Source: Nocardia sp. CDC159
Lineage (GTDB): Bacteria; Actinomycetota; Actinomycetes; Mycobacteriales; Mycobacteriaceae
DNA: 64,000 bases
NCBI RefSeq assembly: GCF_023740735.1
Contig: NZ_JAMRXH010000005.1
Location: forward strand, 1 to 64,000
Direction of reading: 5' to 3'
The notes under the pieces were generated by a model. The model did no database searches, was not told the origin of the DNA, and worked only from the letters and a program-made list of their open reading frames with translations. The translations under genes were made by a program, and so were the position numbers. This document shows, one piece after another, positions 23,185-32,069 of this stretch. Every line of letters starts with the position of its first letter. Position 1 is the first letter of the stretch.

Positions 23185-24981
23185 CTACTTCTTCTTGTCC
23201 GTCCCGACCGGGTTGCCGTTCTCGTCGAGCACCACGTCCAGACCCGCCTCCTTGCGCTGCTGCGGGGTGATCGGGGTGGGTGCGTCGGTCAGCGGGTCGA
23301 CGCCGCCGCCGGACTTCGGGAAGGCGATGACCTCACGGATGGACTCGACACCGGCCAGCAGCGCGGTGATGCGGTCCCAGCCGAAGGCGATGCCGCCCAT
23401 GGGGGGTGCGCCGAAGGAGAAGGCGTCGAGCAGGAAGCCGAACTTCTCCTTCGCCTCGTCCGGGCCGATGCCCATGACGTCGAACACCCGCTCCTGCACG
23501 TCGCGGCGGTGGATACGGATGGAGCCGCCGCCGATCTCGTTACCGTTGCACACGATGTCGTAGGCGTAGGCCAGCGCCGAACCCGGATCGGTGTCGAAGG
23601 TGTCCAGCGACTCCGGTTTGGGCGAGGTGAAGGCGTGGTGCACCGCGGTCCAGGCCGAATGACCGAGGGCCACATCCCCGCTCGCGGTCGCCTCGTCGGC
23701 GGGCTCGAACATCGGCGCGTCCACGATCCACACGAAGGCCCAGGCGTCCTCGTCGATCAGACCGCACTTGCGGGCGATCTCGCCGCGCGCCGCGCCCAGT
23801 AGCGCGCGCTGCGCCTTGGCCGGACCGGCCGCGAAGAAGACGCAGTCGCCCGGGGCCGCGCCGACGTGCTTGGCCAGACCCTCGCGCTCGGTATCGCTGA
23901 GGTTCTTGGCGACCGGACCGCCCAGGGTGCCGTCCTCCTGTACCAGCACATAGGCCAGCCCCTTGGCGCCGCGCTGCTTGGCCCATTCCTGCCACGCGTC
24001 GAGCTGACGCCGCGGCTGGCTCGCACCGCCGGGCATGACGACCGCGCCGACGTAGGGCGCCTGGAACACCCGGAACGGGGTGTCCTTGAAGTATTCGGTG
24101 CACTCGGTGATCTCGACCCCGAAGCGCAGGTCCGGCTTGTCCGAGCCGTAGCGGCGCATGGCCTCGGCGTAGGTCATATGCGGGATCGGCGTCGGAATGT
24201 CGTAGCCGACCAGCTTCCACAGCGCGACCAGGATGTCCTCGGCCAGCAGGATCACGTCCTCCTGCTCGACGAAGCTCATCTCGATGTCGAGCTGTGTGAA
24301 CTCGGGCTGGCGGTCCGCGCGGAAGTCCTCGTCGCGGTAGCAGCGCGCGATCTGGTAGTAGCGCTCGATGCCGCCGACCATGAGCAGCTGCTTGAACAGC
24401 TGTGGTGACTGCGGCAGCGCGTAGAACTTGCCCGGCTGCAGCCGCGCGGGCACCAGGAAGTCGCGCGCGCCCTCGGGGGTCGACCGAGTCATGGTCGGCG
24501 TCTCGACCTCGACGAACGCATGGCGGGCGAGCACCTCGCGCGCGGCCGCGTTGACCTTCGACCGCAGCCGGATGGCATGGCCCGGTCCCTCTCGCCGCAG
24601 GTCCAGATAGCGATACTTCAGCCGCGCCTCCTCGCCCGGCTCGTCGTCGAGCTGGAACGGCAGCGGCGCGGACTCGTTGAGCACCTCGAGCTCGGTCACG
24701 TTGACCTCGATGGCCCCGGTCGGCAGGTTCGGGTTCTCGCTGCCCGCGGGCCGCTGCTCGACCACGCCGGTGACCTTGACACAGAACTCGTTGCGCAGCC
24801 GATGGGCCTGCTCGGCAGGCTCACCCTCGCGGAAGACCACCTGCGCCACACCCGACGCATCACGCAGATCGATGAAGATCACCCCACCGTGGTCTCGACG
24901 CCGGGCCACCCATCCGGTGAGGGTGACGGTCAGACCGGCGTGCTCGCTTCGCAGCGAACCAGCCAAGTGGGTGCGCAGCAC
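23185..24981 (-). CDS. aspS: Aspartyl-tRNA synthetase
   Basis: Class II synthetase charging tRNA-Asp. 598 residues from GTG 24981, which follows GAAAGGAAT at good distance; the upstream in-frame ATGs are less likely. The N-terminal OB-fold anticodon domain has [20 protein letters not shown]. Motif 2 is [20 protein letters not shown], a bacterial GAD insert follows, and motif 3 is [16 protein letters not shown]. Full bacterial length. It is the counterpart of Rv2572c and anchors the second block of mycobacterial gene order. Confidence 0.95.
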   Translation of the reverse strand: MLRTHLAGSLRSEHAGLTVTLTGWVARRRDHGGVIFIDLRDASGVAQVVFREGEPAEQAHRLRNEFCVKVTGVVEQRPAGSENPNLPTGAIEVNVTELEVLNESAPLPFQLDDEPGEEARLKYRYLDLRREGPGHAIRLRSKVNAAAREVLARHAFVEVETPTMTRSTPEGARDFLVPARLQPGKFYALPQSPQLFKQLLMVGGIERYYQIARCYRDEDFRADRQPEFTQLDIEMSFVEQEDVILLAEDILVALWKLVGYDIPTPIPHMTYAEAMRRYGSDKPDLRFGVEITECTEYFKDTPFRVFQAPYVGAVVMPGGASQPRRQLDAWQEWAKQRGAKGLAYVLVQEDGTLGGPVAKNLSDTEREGLAKHVGAAPGDCVFFAAGPAKAQRALLGAARGEIARKCGLIDEDAWAFVWIVDAPMFEPADEATASGDVALGHSAWTAVHHAFTSPKPESLDTFDTDPGSALAYAYDIVCNGNEIGGGSIRIHRRDVQERVFDVMGIGPDEAKEKFGFLLDAFSFGAPPMGGIAFGWDRITALLAGVESIREVIAFPKSGGGVDPLTDAPTPITPQQRKEAGLDVVLDENGNPVGTDKKK

Positions 24982-25197
24982 GGGATTCCTTTCGACGACT
25001 CCGGGCATCGGAGGTGAGCAGGTGCGCCCCCATGGTAGTGAGCGGCATCCGGTGCTCGAAAACGGATATCCGGCCCCGGCGCTTGGGACGACCGTTTCGG
25101 GGGAAGACACGGAGCGACCGACACGACGCAAGACGCCGGACCCCATGTCAAGCTTGATGTCGGCACGGCAGCTTCAGCGCATACGAGAGAGCGAGCG

Positions 25198-26106
25198 ATG
25201 ACCTTCAACGAAGGCATGGACATCGACCCCGAGCGGGTTTCCACCGGCGGTGGTATGGGGCCCAAGATGGTGCTGGGCGGCGGTGGCGGGCTCATCGTGC
25301 TGGTGCTCGCGCTGTTGTTCGGCGTGAATCCCGGCGATGTCGTGGGCAATCTGACCGGCGGTGAGAACAAGGGGCAGAGCGGAGCGGTCGACGTGTCGGT
25401 CTGCAAGACCAACAGCGATGCCAACCGATATGCCCAGTGCCGCGTCGTGCTGACCGCGCAGAGCCTCGACGGCGTCTGGGGCGGCCAACTCCCCCAGCAG
25501 ACCAGCAGGCGATACATTCGGCCGGAGGTGAAACTGTTCACCGGGGCGATCGGCACCGGCTGCGGCAATGCGACCAGCGCCGTCGGCCCCTTCTACTGCC
25601 CCGCCGACCGGACCACCTACTTCGACACCGCCTTCTTCCAGGAGCTGCGCGACAAGTTCGGCGCGTCCGGCGGCCCGCTCGCCGAGGAGTATGTGGTCGC
25701 CCATGAGTTCGGCCACCACATCCAGAACCTGCTCGGCGACAGCGGCCGAGCCCAGCGCGACCCCAAGGGACCGGAGTCGGGCTCGGTCCGCCTGGAACTG
25801 CAAGCCGACTGCTACGCCGGAATCTGGGCCAGCTACGCCGCCAAGACCCCTGCCCCCGGCGGCAGCCAACCCCTGCTGAAGCCCTTGACCGACAAGGACA
25901 TCCAAGACGCCCTGTCGGCGGCCGCGGCGGTCGGCGACGACCGCATTCAGAAGAAGGCCACCGGCCGGGTCAACCCCGAAGGCTGGACCCACGGTTCCTC
26001 CGCGGAGCGCCAGCAATGGTTCCTCGCCGGATACCGCACCGGCCAGGTCCGCGCCTGCGACACCTTCAACGCCGCCGACCTGAACAACCCGCCCGCACTG
26101 CGCTGA
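25198..26106 (+). CDS. Neutral zinc metallopeptidase (YpfJ family)
   Basis: 302 residues. A short Gly-rich N-terminus precedes one membrane segment (GGGLIVLVLALLFGV, about 30-44). The rest would be extracytoplasmic. The zinc motif is VVAHEFGHHIQN, with the further ligand likely in LELQADCYAGIWA. TSRRYIRPEVKLFTG, FYCPADRTTYFDTAFF and QQWFLAGYRTG are family blocks. It resembles the Gly-rich membrane protein Rv2575 near aspS in mycobacteria. Substrate unknown. It is the last conserved gene before the accessory stretch that begins at the tRNA-like sequence. Confidence 0.88.
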   Translation: MTFNEGMDIDPERVSTGGGMGPKMVLGGGGGLIVLVLALLFGVNPGDVVGNLTGGENKGQSGAVDVSVCKTNSDANRYAQCRVVLTAQSLDGVWGGQLPQQTSRRYIRPEVKLFTGAIGTGCGNATSAVGPFYCPADRTTYFDTAFFQELRDKFGASGGPLAEEYVVAHEFGHHIQNLLGDSGRAQRDPKGPESGSVRLELQADCYAGIWASYAAKTPAPGGSQPLLKPLTDKDIQDALSAAAAVGDDRIQKKATGRVNPEGWTHGSSAERQQWFLAGYRTGQVRACDTFNAADLNNPPALR

Positions 26107-26130
26107 GGTTGCCGGTCCGTCTGCCGGGAG

Positions 26131-26213
26131 CGGGACGGGCGGGATTCGAACCCACTCGGCACGCGGCACTCGGTTTACAGCCGAGCCCGACTCTCCCGCG
26201 TCGACGCCGCCCC
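26131..26213 (-). tRNA. tRNA-Tyr(GTA)-like sequence, non-canonical
   Basis: Read on the minus strand, an 83-base cloverleaf can be drawn. The acceptor is GGGGCGG/CCGTCCC with one G-U pair. The D arm is TCGA/TCGG with a GG-containing loop. The anticodon arm is CTCGG/CCGAG around CTGTAAA (anticodon GTA, 26176-26178). A 13-base variable region follows, as in class II tRNA-Tyr. The T arm is GTGGG/CCCGC around TTCGAAT. Odd points: position 8 is C instead of U, the discriminator is G instead of A, no CCA is encoded, and the D and variable stems are weak. It could be a diverged second tRNA-Tyr, a phage-type tRNA or a decayed copy. Confidence 0.5.
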
Positions 26214-26405
26214 GAATGCTCGACGGCGCAACGGGTTCAGCGCGACCGGTCGAGCGGTTGCACACGGCGATATCGCGCGAACCGCACGTCCGATCTCCCT
26301 TCGTTGGCTGTGGTCCCCGGTGACGAACGGTCATCTTGCCGAAGCCTGGTTATCGACTCAACTCATTTCCGCCGCCCGAGCACTACTGGACACCGACGAC
26401 AGCGG

Positions 26406-26411
26406 TAAAAT
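26406..26411 (+). promoter_or_regulatory. -10 element for a leaderless epimerase transcript
   Basis: TAAAAT ends 7 bases before the GTG at 26419. That is the spacing expected if the transcript starts at or next to the start codon. No Shine-Dalgarno sequence precedes this GTG. Confidence 0.4.
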
Positions 26412-26418
26412 CGGCGCC

Positions 26419-27261
26419 GTGGGGTCGGGTGTCGTGTTGGTGACTGGTTCGTCCGGTGTCGTCGGGGCTGGCGTCGCGCAGGAAATGCGCACGGCGGGAT
26501 GGCAAGTGCGCGGCTGGGACCTGCGCCCGGGGCCGTGGACCACCCACCGCGGCGATCTGCGCGACACAGAAATCCGAGCGCGCGCCGTTGCCGGTGTGGA
26601 GCTCGTCGTGCACGCGGCCGCGCTGCACGCCCCGCATGTCGGCGTGGTTTCCGATGCCGAGTTCCACACCGTCAACGTCGAGGCCACCGCCGCGTTGCTC
26701 GGGCAGGCGGCCGAATGCGGTGTCCGGCGTTTCGTCTACACCAGCACGACCTCGGTGTACGGGCACGCTCTGGTGCCCGACGATCGGGCGGTATGGGTTG
26801 ACGAAACGCTGCAGGCGCAGCCGCGCGATATCTACGACGAAACCAAGCTCGCCGCAGAAACTCTCGTCGCGGACGCTCACCAGCCGTTCACGACGATCGT
26901 GCTGCGCATCGCCCGCTGCTTTCCCGAGGCACCCGCCGTACAGGCGGCCCACCGCCTCTACCGTGGCGTCGACATCCGCGACGTCGCCCGCGCACACCGG
27001 CTGGCCGCCGAACGTCCTCGGGTAACCGGCACATTCAACATCGCTGGCCCGATGCTGTTCGGCCCCAACGATTCGAAGCAGTTGTGGCTCGATGCTCCGG
27101 CGGTGCTCGCCCAGCGGGCACCGAACGTGGTGGCCCTGTTCGCCCGGCACGGCTGGCCACTACCGGCCAAGATCGATAGAGTCTACGACTCCGGCAAGGC
27201 GGGACATCAGCTCGATTATCGCCCTGCTCACGGCGTCGCGGCCCTCGTGGCACCGTCATAA
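26419..27261 (+). CDS. NAD-dependent epimerase/dehydratase family protein
   Basis: About 280 residues. The N-terminal Rossmann motif is VLVTGSSGVVGAGVAQEM, followed by the family's VHAAALHAPHVGVVSD, the TSTTSVYGHA strand with catalytic Ser/Thr, and the YDETK active-site Tyr and Lys. It is an extended-SDR protein acting on an unknown, probably sugar-nucleotide, substrate. GTG 26419 is preferred because VGSGVVLVTG is the normal N-terminus and a -10 lies just upstream; an in-frame GTG at 26320 would add 33 residues. First gene of the accessory stretch. Confidence 0.8.
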   Translation: MGSGVVLVTGSSGVVGAGVAQEMRTAGWQVRGWDLRPGPWTTHRGDLRDTEIRARAVAGVELVVHAAALHAPHVGVVSDAEFHTVNVEATAALLGQAAECGVRRFVYTSTTSVYGHALVPDDRAVWVDETLQAQPRDIYDETKLAAETLVADAHQPFTTIVLRIARCFPEAPAVQAAHRLYRGVDIRDVARAHRLAAERPRVTGTFNIAGPMLFGPNDSKQLWLDAPAVLAQRAPNVVALFARHGWPLPAKIDRVYDSGKAGHQLDYRPAHGVAALVAPS

Positions 27262-27289
27262 CAATCCACAGACAGCCGATGGGCAGGCG

Positions 27290-29917
27290 TCACTCGCCCG
27301 GCTGCGACAGGATTTCGACGTATCCGTCGGTGCCGTTGACTCGAATGCGCTGGCCGTCGCGGATCAGGTCGGTGGCGTGCTCCACACCGACCACGGCGGG
27401 CAGGCCGTATTCGCGGGCGATCACCGCGCCGTGGGTCATCAGACCGCCGACTTCGGTCACCAGACCCTCGATCGCGACGAACAGTGGGGTCCAGCTCGGA
27501 TCGGTGTAGGCGGTGACCAGGATGTCACCCGGGTCGAGATCGGCCTGGGCGATATCGGAGACGACGCGCGCGCGACCTTCGATCGTTCCGGCGGACACCG
27601 CCATGCCGGGTAGTGCACCTGCCGGCAGATCCTCGCGCCGATATGTCCCCGCGAGGGCCTGACCGTCGGAGGTGAGTACCCGCGGGGCGGTGAGCGCCTG
27701 ATACGAGCGGAAGGCGTCCTTGCGCTCGGCGATGAGCTCCACACTCGCACAGTGGGTGCGCACCACCTCGCGAAGCTCGTCGAATCGCAGGTAGTAGATG
27801 TCTTCGGGCTCGTCGAGCACGCCGGCCTCCACCAGGCGCTCGGCCTCACCCAGCAAGGCCTGCTTGTAGAGGAAGTAGCGGCTGACCATGCGGTACTTCG
27901 GATACTCCCGATAGCCGGAGAAGGTGCGGACCCGGTCGATCATCCGCTCGGTCTCCTCGGCCTTGCGCTCCCCGCCCGGCAGGGCGCGCAGGCGTTCGAG
28001 CAGTTGCGCCTTCTTCTGCTCGGCGTCGCGCAGGCCGTCCTCGAAACGCTGTTTGCCCGCGCCGGGCCCGAAGTTCTTGATATTGCCGAGGATCGTCGGC
28101 ACGAGTGTGGCGGGGTTTTCGCTCCAGCGTGGCCTGGTGATGTCGATCTCGCCGGAACAGCGCATGCCGTACTTGTCGAGGAAGCCCTCGATCGCGGCTC
28201 GCGCCTCGTGGCCACCCGGATACTCGACCAGCTCGTCCAGGAAATCGTTCCCCGTCGGCGCCGCCCGCTCGATCTGCTGCAGGTAGGCCACCACCTCCGC
28301 ATGCGGGCGGATCACGTCGGCGACGTCCAGCAGCGCCAGGCCCATCTCCGACGTCACGTTCCCGGGCACGGATTGGGTGAGCGCATCGGCAGAGTTCTTC
28401 TCGCCCAGCCATTCCTGCATCCGGTCGTTGAGCCACGACGAGGCGTTCATCGCGGTCGTGATCACCTGCAGACCGCGCGGAGCGAACAGGACCCGCTGCA
28501 ACTCCTGGATGTCGTCCTGGATGAAGTCGAGCAGCGCCGGTCCCGACACGGTCCGGATGTCTCGTTTCAAGGCGGTGAGGGAGGCCTCGCTGTCCCCGAT
28601 CAGCTCGGTGACGATCTCGGGATCGGCCGCAAGCGGCGCGGATGCGGTACCGCGCAGCGCGGCCGGTGCCTGGACGGAATCTCCTTCCGGCACTTGACGA
28701 ATGAAATCGCCGCGGTCGATCACGGTCTGCAGTGCGTCCCCGATCAGAGGGTCGGACTTGCCGAGCCCTTCGATCAGAGCGGTGCGGGTTTGCGGCGACG
28801 ACAGCGCTTCGGTGACATCCACGAACAACCGGCCGCCCGCCTCACGCATGGGCCCCCGGCTCGTGAGCTGCCACAGCGAGATTCCCAGGGGCTTCATCGC
28901 ATCGGTCATCATCTGCTGATGGCCCACCGAGACGTAGACGCGGTTCTCCCCGTCGGCGGCGACGGGAATCGGGAACAGCGTGGTGATAGGCCGACTCTGC
29001 ACGATGCGGATATCGTCGCCGTCGAGGCACCATTCGATGTCCTGCGGGCTGCCGAAATGCGCTTCGATGCGGCGGCCCAGCTGTGCGAGCCGCAGCACCT
29101 CGGCATCGGACAGCACCGGCTCGTCGCGGCGCTCCGGAGCGGTCTCGCGCACCCGAGTTCCGCCCGTCGGAACCGGTTCGACGGAGAGCTTCTTGGTGGC
29201 GATCGTCCTGCTGGTGATGCCGCCGTCGCGAACCTGGTAGACGTCGGCGTTGACGAGGCCGGAAACGAGGGCCTCCCCCAGACCGAAGCCCGCATCGATG
29301 GACACGACCGTCCGGTCGGAGGTGACGGGGTCGGCGGTGACCACAATGCCTGACGCACGCGGGAAAACCATCCGCTGCACGACCACCGCCATCCGAACGG
29401 CTTTGTGGCCGAAGCCGTTTCGCAGCCGGTAGGTGACCGCCCGCTCGGTGAACAGCGAGCCCCAGCACCGGCTGACATGTTCGACAATCGCCGCCGAGCC
29501 CACGACATTGAGATAGGTGTCCTGCTGCCCGGCGAAGGACGCGGTAGGCAGATCCTCGGCCGTCGCACTGGACCGGACAGCGTAGGCGCCGTCCGTACCG
29601 AGTTGGGCGTGCGCGCCGATGATCGCGGCCGCCACCTCTTCGGGAATGGCGAGCTCTTCGACCGCGCAACGGATCTCCGCGCTCAGCACACGGATCGCTT
29701 CCTGGTCGTCCGGTTCGAGGCGCGACAGCTCGTCGAGCCGAGCCTCGATCGACGGCACACCCGCCACGGTCCGCGCGAAGGCATCCGTCGTCACACAGAA
29801 CCCGTCGGGCACCTGCACACCGTCGATGCGCGACAGCTCGCCGAGGTTCGCGCCCTTGCCTCCGACGATCGCGACCTGTGTCCGGTCGATCTCCCCGAAG
29901 CTCAGCACATAGGTCAT
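27290..29917 (-). CDS. rph: Rifampin phosphotransferase / PEP synthase-like enzyme
   Basis: 875 residues in the three-domain layout of rifampin phosphotransferases. Residues 1-320 are the ATP-binding domain (IVGGKGANLGELSRI; YAVRSSATAEDLPTASFAGQ; IEWCLDGDDIRIVQSRPIT). About 325-760 is the rifamycin-binding insert. About 780-875 is the swivelling His domain, with GGLMTHGAVIAREYGLP carrying the phospho-acceptor His829. Known members inactivate rifamycins by transferring the beta-phosphate of ATP, which fits a soil actinomycete. The start follows GAGGAGTAGTGG. A PEP-synthase relative with another acceptor cannot be excluded, but the length and MTYVLSFGEIDRTQV start fit Rph. Confidence 0.85.
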   Translation of the reverse strand: MTYVLSFGEIDRTQVAIVGGKGANLGELSRIDGVQVPDGFCVTTDAFARTVAGVPSIEARLDELSRLEPDDQEAIRVLSAEIRCAVEELAIPEEVAAAIIGAHAQLGTDGAYAVRSSATAEDLPTASFAGQQDTYLNVVGSAAIVEHVSRCWGSLFTERAVTYRLRNGFGHKAVRMAVVVQRMVFPRASGIVVTADPVTSDRTVVSIDAGFGLGEALVSGLVNADVYQVRDGGITSRTIATKKLSVEPVPTGGTRVRETAPERRDEPVLSDAEVLRLAQLGRRIEAHFGSPQDIEWCLDGDDIRIVQSRPITTLFPIPVAADGENRVYVSVGHQQMMTDAMKPLGISLWQLTSRGPMREAGGRLFVDVTEALSSPQTRTALIEGLGKSDPLIGDALQTVIDRGDFIRQVPEGDSVQAPAALRGTASAPLAADPEIVTELIGDSEASLTALKRDIRTVSGPALLDFIQDDIQELQRVLFAPRGLQVITTAMNASSWLNDRMQEWLGEKNSADALTQSVPGNVTSEMGLALLDVADVIRPHAEVVAYLQQIERAAPTGNDFLDELVEYPGGHEARAAIEGFLDKYGMRCSGEIDITRPRWSENPATLVPTILGNIKNFGPGAGKQRFEDGLRDAEQKKAQLLERLRALPGGERKAEETERMIDRVRTFSGYREYPKYRMVSRYFLYKQALLGEAERLVEAGVLDEPEDIYYLRFDELREVVRTHCASVELIAERKDAFRSYQALTAPRVLTSDGQALAGTYRREDLPAGALPGMAVSAGTIEGRARVVSDIAQADLDPGDILVTAYTDPSWTPLFVAIEGLVTEVGGLMTHGAVIAREYGLPAVVGVEHATDLIRDGQRIRVNGTDGYVEILSQPGE

Positions 29918-29977
29918 CCACTACTCCTCACCTGGCGGTTTCGACGTTTCGCGAGCGAGTATGGACCACAAATCGCT

Positions 29978-29989
29978 GCCTCATGAGGC
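29978..29989. promoter_or_regulatory. Perfect 12-bp palindrome upstream of rph
   Basis: GCCTCATGAGGC lies 61 bp upstream of the rph start. Its place suggests a regulator site for rph. It does not match the rifamycin-associated element described for other actinomycete rifamycin-inactivation genes beyond a shared GGGGC edge. Confidence 0.3.
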
Positions 29990-30025
29990 CCCGGAATCGT
30001 GTATAAAGTAGGAGGGGGAGAGATC

Positions 30026-30085
30026 ATGACTCCTCACTGCTGCCATGCATCGACCCGCGCGAAGAGTGCATCGCGGGCAAGATGA
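30026..30085 (+). CDS. Possible 19-residue Cys-containing small peptide
   Basis: ATG 30026 is preceded by AGGAGGGGGAG, one of the strongest ribosome-binding sites in the window, and TATAAA at 30002-30007 could be its -10. The peptide would be MTPHCCHASTRAKSASRAR, with adjacent cysteines at positions 5 and 6. Its stop at 30083-30085 abuts the stop of the convergent GrpB gene. Short Cys-codon leader peptides are known in actinobacteria, but no same-strand gene follows closely here. It could be a free small protein or a chance frame. Confidence 0.3.
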   Translation: MTPHCCHASTRAKSASRAR

Positions 30086-30682
30086 TCAGCCCTGCAGGGC
30101 ACGACTCAGGATCTCCTCGACGACATTGCTTTTGGCGTCGGCGTAATGCTGCACGTATTTCCACCGGCGTTGGGCCAGTTCCCGTTTGGCCGCCTCGTAG
30201 TACGCGCGATCCTCCTCGTGAGTACGCAGCCAGTCACGGAAAACGAGCATTCGCTCGATCTCCACGGCCCCGAGCTCCGGTGCGAACACGTGCAGGTTGA
30301 CGTCGCACGGCGCCCCGTCCTCCACCCGCCGGATGAGGCACCGATGCTGATACCAGTCCGGTTCACGCACGCGCAACGCATATCCCGCACGCTCGAGCGG
30401 CGCTACATAGGCAGCCTCATCGGTGGTGTCGGGAACGATCAGCAAGATGTCGATGACCGGTTTGGCCGCCAACCCCGGCACCGAGGTGGAACCGATGTGC
30501 TCGATCCGCAACACCAGCGACCCGAGCGCCTCGCACACCGCCGCCGCTTCGGCGGCATACCAGACCGGCCATTCCGGGTTGTAATCCTCCACAACCACCG
30601 GGACCGCATACGGTGCCAGATCACCGATCGTCACCGCAGCAAGGTCATCGTCCGGGCCCGAAGTCGCCATGCCCCACCACAT
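30086..30682 (-). CDS. GrpB family protein (UPF0157, nucleotidyltransferase fold)
   Basis: About 198 residues. The signature LRIEHIGSTSVPGLAAKPVIDILL near residues 60-83 is the GrpB/UPF0157 hallmark, followed by YQHRCLIRR and NLHVFAPELGAVEIERMLVFRDWLR. The family has a nucleotidyltransferase fold, sometimes fused to dephospho-CoA kinase in actinobacteria; the free-standing function is unknown. Start choice is uncertain: ATG 30682 is used here, and an in-frame TTG at 30688 and ATG at 30670 are alternatives. Two genes from rph in the same direction, but separated by over 150 bp. Confidence 0.85.
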   Translation of the reverse strand: MWWGMATSGPDDDLAAVTIGDLAPYAVPVVVEDYNPEWPVWYAAEAAAVCEALGSLVLRIEHIGSTSVPGLAAKPVIDILLIVPDTTDEAAYVAPLERAGYALRVREPDWYQHRCLIRRVEDGAPCDVNLHVFAPELGAVEIERMLVFRDWLRTHEEDRAYYEAAKRELAQRRWKYVQHYADAKSNVVEEILSRALQG

Positions 30683-30699
30683 ATCCAATCGACGGCTCG

Positions 30700-31105
30700 C
30701 TAAACCGAAAAGATCCTCTGAAGAATTTCCTTTGTCCGGGTGAATAGACGGCTACCCGCCCTTCCATACGAAAGTAACAAGTAGGGGGTGCGGGCAAGTG
30801 ATCGGCGCCGGCGCGTCCGAAAATCGGCGTATTGAAGCCTTGACGTCGATGTGCCAAACTGGCTGTGCCAGCGAGGATTTCGGCATTGACGCCCCCGGAC
30901 ATGTCGGGAGCGGTGGACCGGGCAGCAGAGGTCAGCGTTCTCGGTTGGCTCGACCCCGATCGTTGGTCCCGGTTTTCCGTTCCTAGTTGAGATGTCGCCC
31001 GCTGGCGCAACGCCTGCGTTTTCGTGGCAGCTCGACCATATTTTTCGCATCTGCCGAGGAAAGACGAGCCTCGGTTTCCAAAAGCTACATGAAAGGACCA
31101 AGCAA
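30700..31105 (+). other. Lower-GC intergenic region upstream of the pore-forming-protein gene
   Basis: About 400 bases with visibly more A and T than the flanks. They should contain the promoter of the next gene. A 62-codon frame from GTG 30798 exists, but its translation is unlike known proteins and its ribosome-binding site is poorly spaced, so it is not called. Confidence 0.35.
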
Positions 31106-31912
31106 GTGACTCAGATCATCGACCTCGACAAGCACTTCAAAGAGGCCGTTTCTGCGCTGTTGGCGAAAGACCATCCCGGTGCGCCACACCTAGAGGTCAA
31201 AAAGCTGTCGCTAGATAGACTGATTTTCGATGGCGCTATCAACTACCATCTGGATGAGTCGAGTTCCAGCACGGCAATGGATACCATCGACGAGGTGATC
31301 GAGACGAATCGCACGTCTGTCCAGCAAGAAACGACGGTCAGGCGACACGAAACGATTACGAACAGCTACACATGGACCACTGAACACTCTGTTTCCGTTG
31401 GCATCTCGGTCACGGCCGAAATCAAAGTGCCCCTCATCGGAGGAGTCGACACCACCGTCTCGACCGAGTACTCCTTCAAGTCGTCGAAGTCCGCGACAGA
31501 GACGAAGGAGCGCGGCTGGGACTTCGAGAAGAAGATCGAGATTCCGCAGCATACCAAAGTGACGGCGGTTCTGATGATCGAGAAGACGAAACCGCGCGTT
31601 CCTTACACCATGGTCGGCGCGTTCAGCGGGTACGTGACGGGAATTGTCGAGACACCGGTCATCAACTGGCCGGTCATGGTCCCGGTCTCTCGCATTTTTG
31701 ACGAGAGGCCGCTGGCAGGGTTCCGCAACGAGGGGACGAAGACTTATTTTCACACCGACGGCGTCTTTGAAGCGAGTGAGGGCATCAGGGCCCTTATCGA
31801 CGTCAAAGAGGAGCCGCTGGCCAAAGGTGAGCCGCCCAGGAACTACATTGTTGATGTCACCCCTGAGCTAGCCTCGATGACGCAAGAAATTCCCGAAAAG
31901 CCCGCCGGATGA
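31106..31912 (+). CDS. Aerolysin/ETX-MTX2-type beta-pore-forming protein
   Basis: 268 residues from GTG 31106, preceded by GAAAGGA with 8-base spacing. Residues 50-130 are dominated by alternating Ser/Thr strands (DTIDEVIETNRTSVQQET; HETITNSYTWTTEHSVSVGI), as in aerolysin-family proteins. A candidate membrane-inserting hairpin lies at about 95-125 (SVTAEIKVPLIGGVDTTVST), with a hydrophobic PLIGG turn. KIEIPQHTKVTAVLMIEKTK matches the strand after the hairpin in the ETX/MTX2 group. No signal peptide is seen, so export would be unusual. The codons are more A/T-ending than in neighbours, suggesting recent transfer. The call rests on pattern reading, so distant family membership is likely but unproven. 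Confidence 0.65.
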   Translation: MTQIIDLDKHFKEAVSALLAKDHPGAPHLEVKKLSLDRLIFDGAINYHLDESSSSTAMDTIDEVIETNRTSVQQETTVRRHETITNSYTWTTEHSVSVGISVTAEIKVPLIGGVDTTVSTEYSFKSSKSATETKERGWDFEKKIEIPQHTKVTAVLMIEKTKPRVPYTMVGAFSGYVTGIVETPVINWPVMVPVSRIFDERPLAGFRNEGTKTYFHTDGVFEASEGIRALIDVKEEPLAKGEPPRNYIVDVTPELASMTQEIPEKPAG

Positions 31913-32069
31913 CTCACACGTCATGGCACGGACGCAGAGCTGCCACTCTCATGATCTCCGGTAGCCACTGAATCGAACCACCCACATGACGCGCCGCGCA
32001 GCAATGTCGCCGTGCGGCGCACCGGTTCCGGTCTCGCGTGCGGCGGTGTGACCCTGCACAATTACGCCG

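Noticed and set aside
29978..29996. Rifamycin-associated element upstream of rph
   Set aside because: Only the GGGGC edge agrees with the remembered 19-bp element; the rest does not align. It is recorded as an unnamed palindrome instead.
30798..30986. 62-codon frame upstream of the pore-forming-protein gene
   Set aside because: The translation is irregular, without motif or hydrophobic pattern; the ribosome-binding site is poorly placed.
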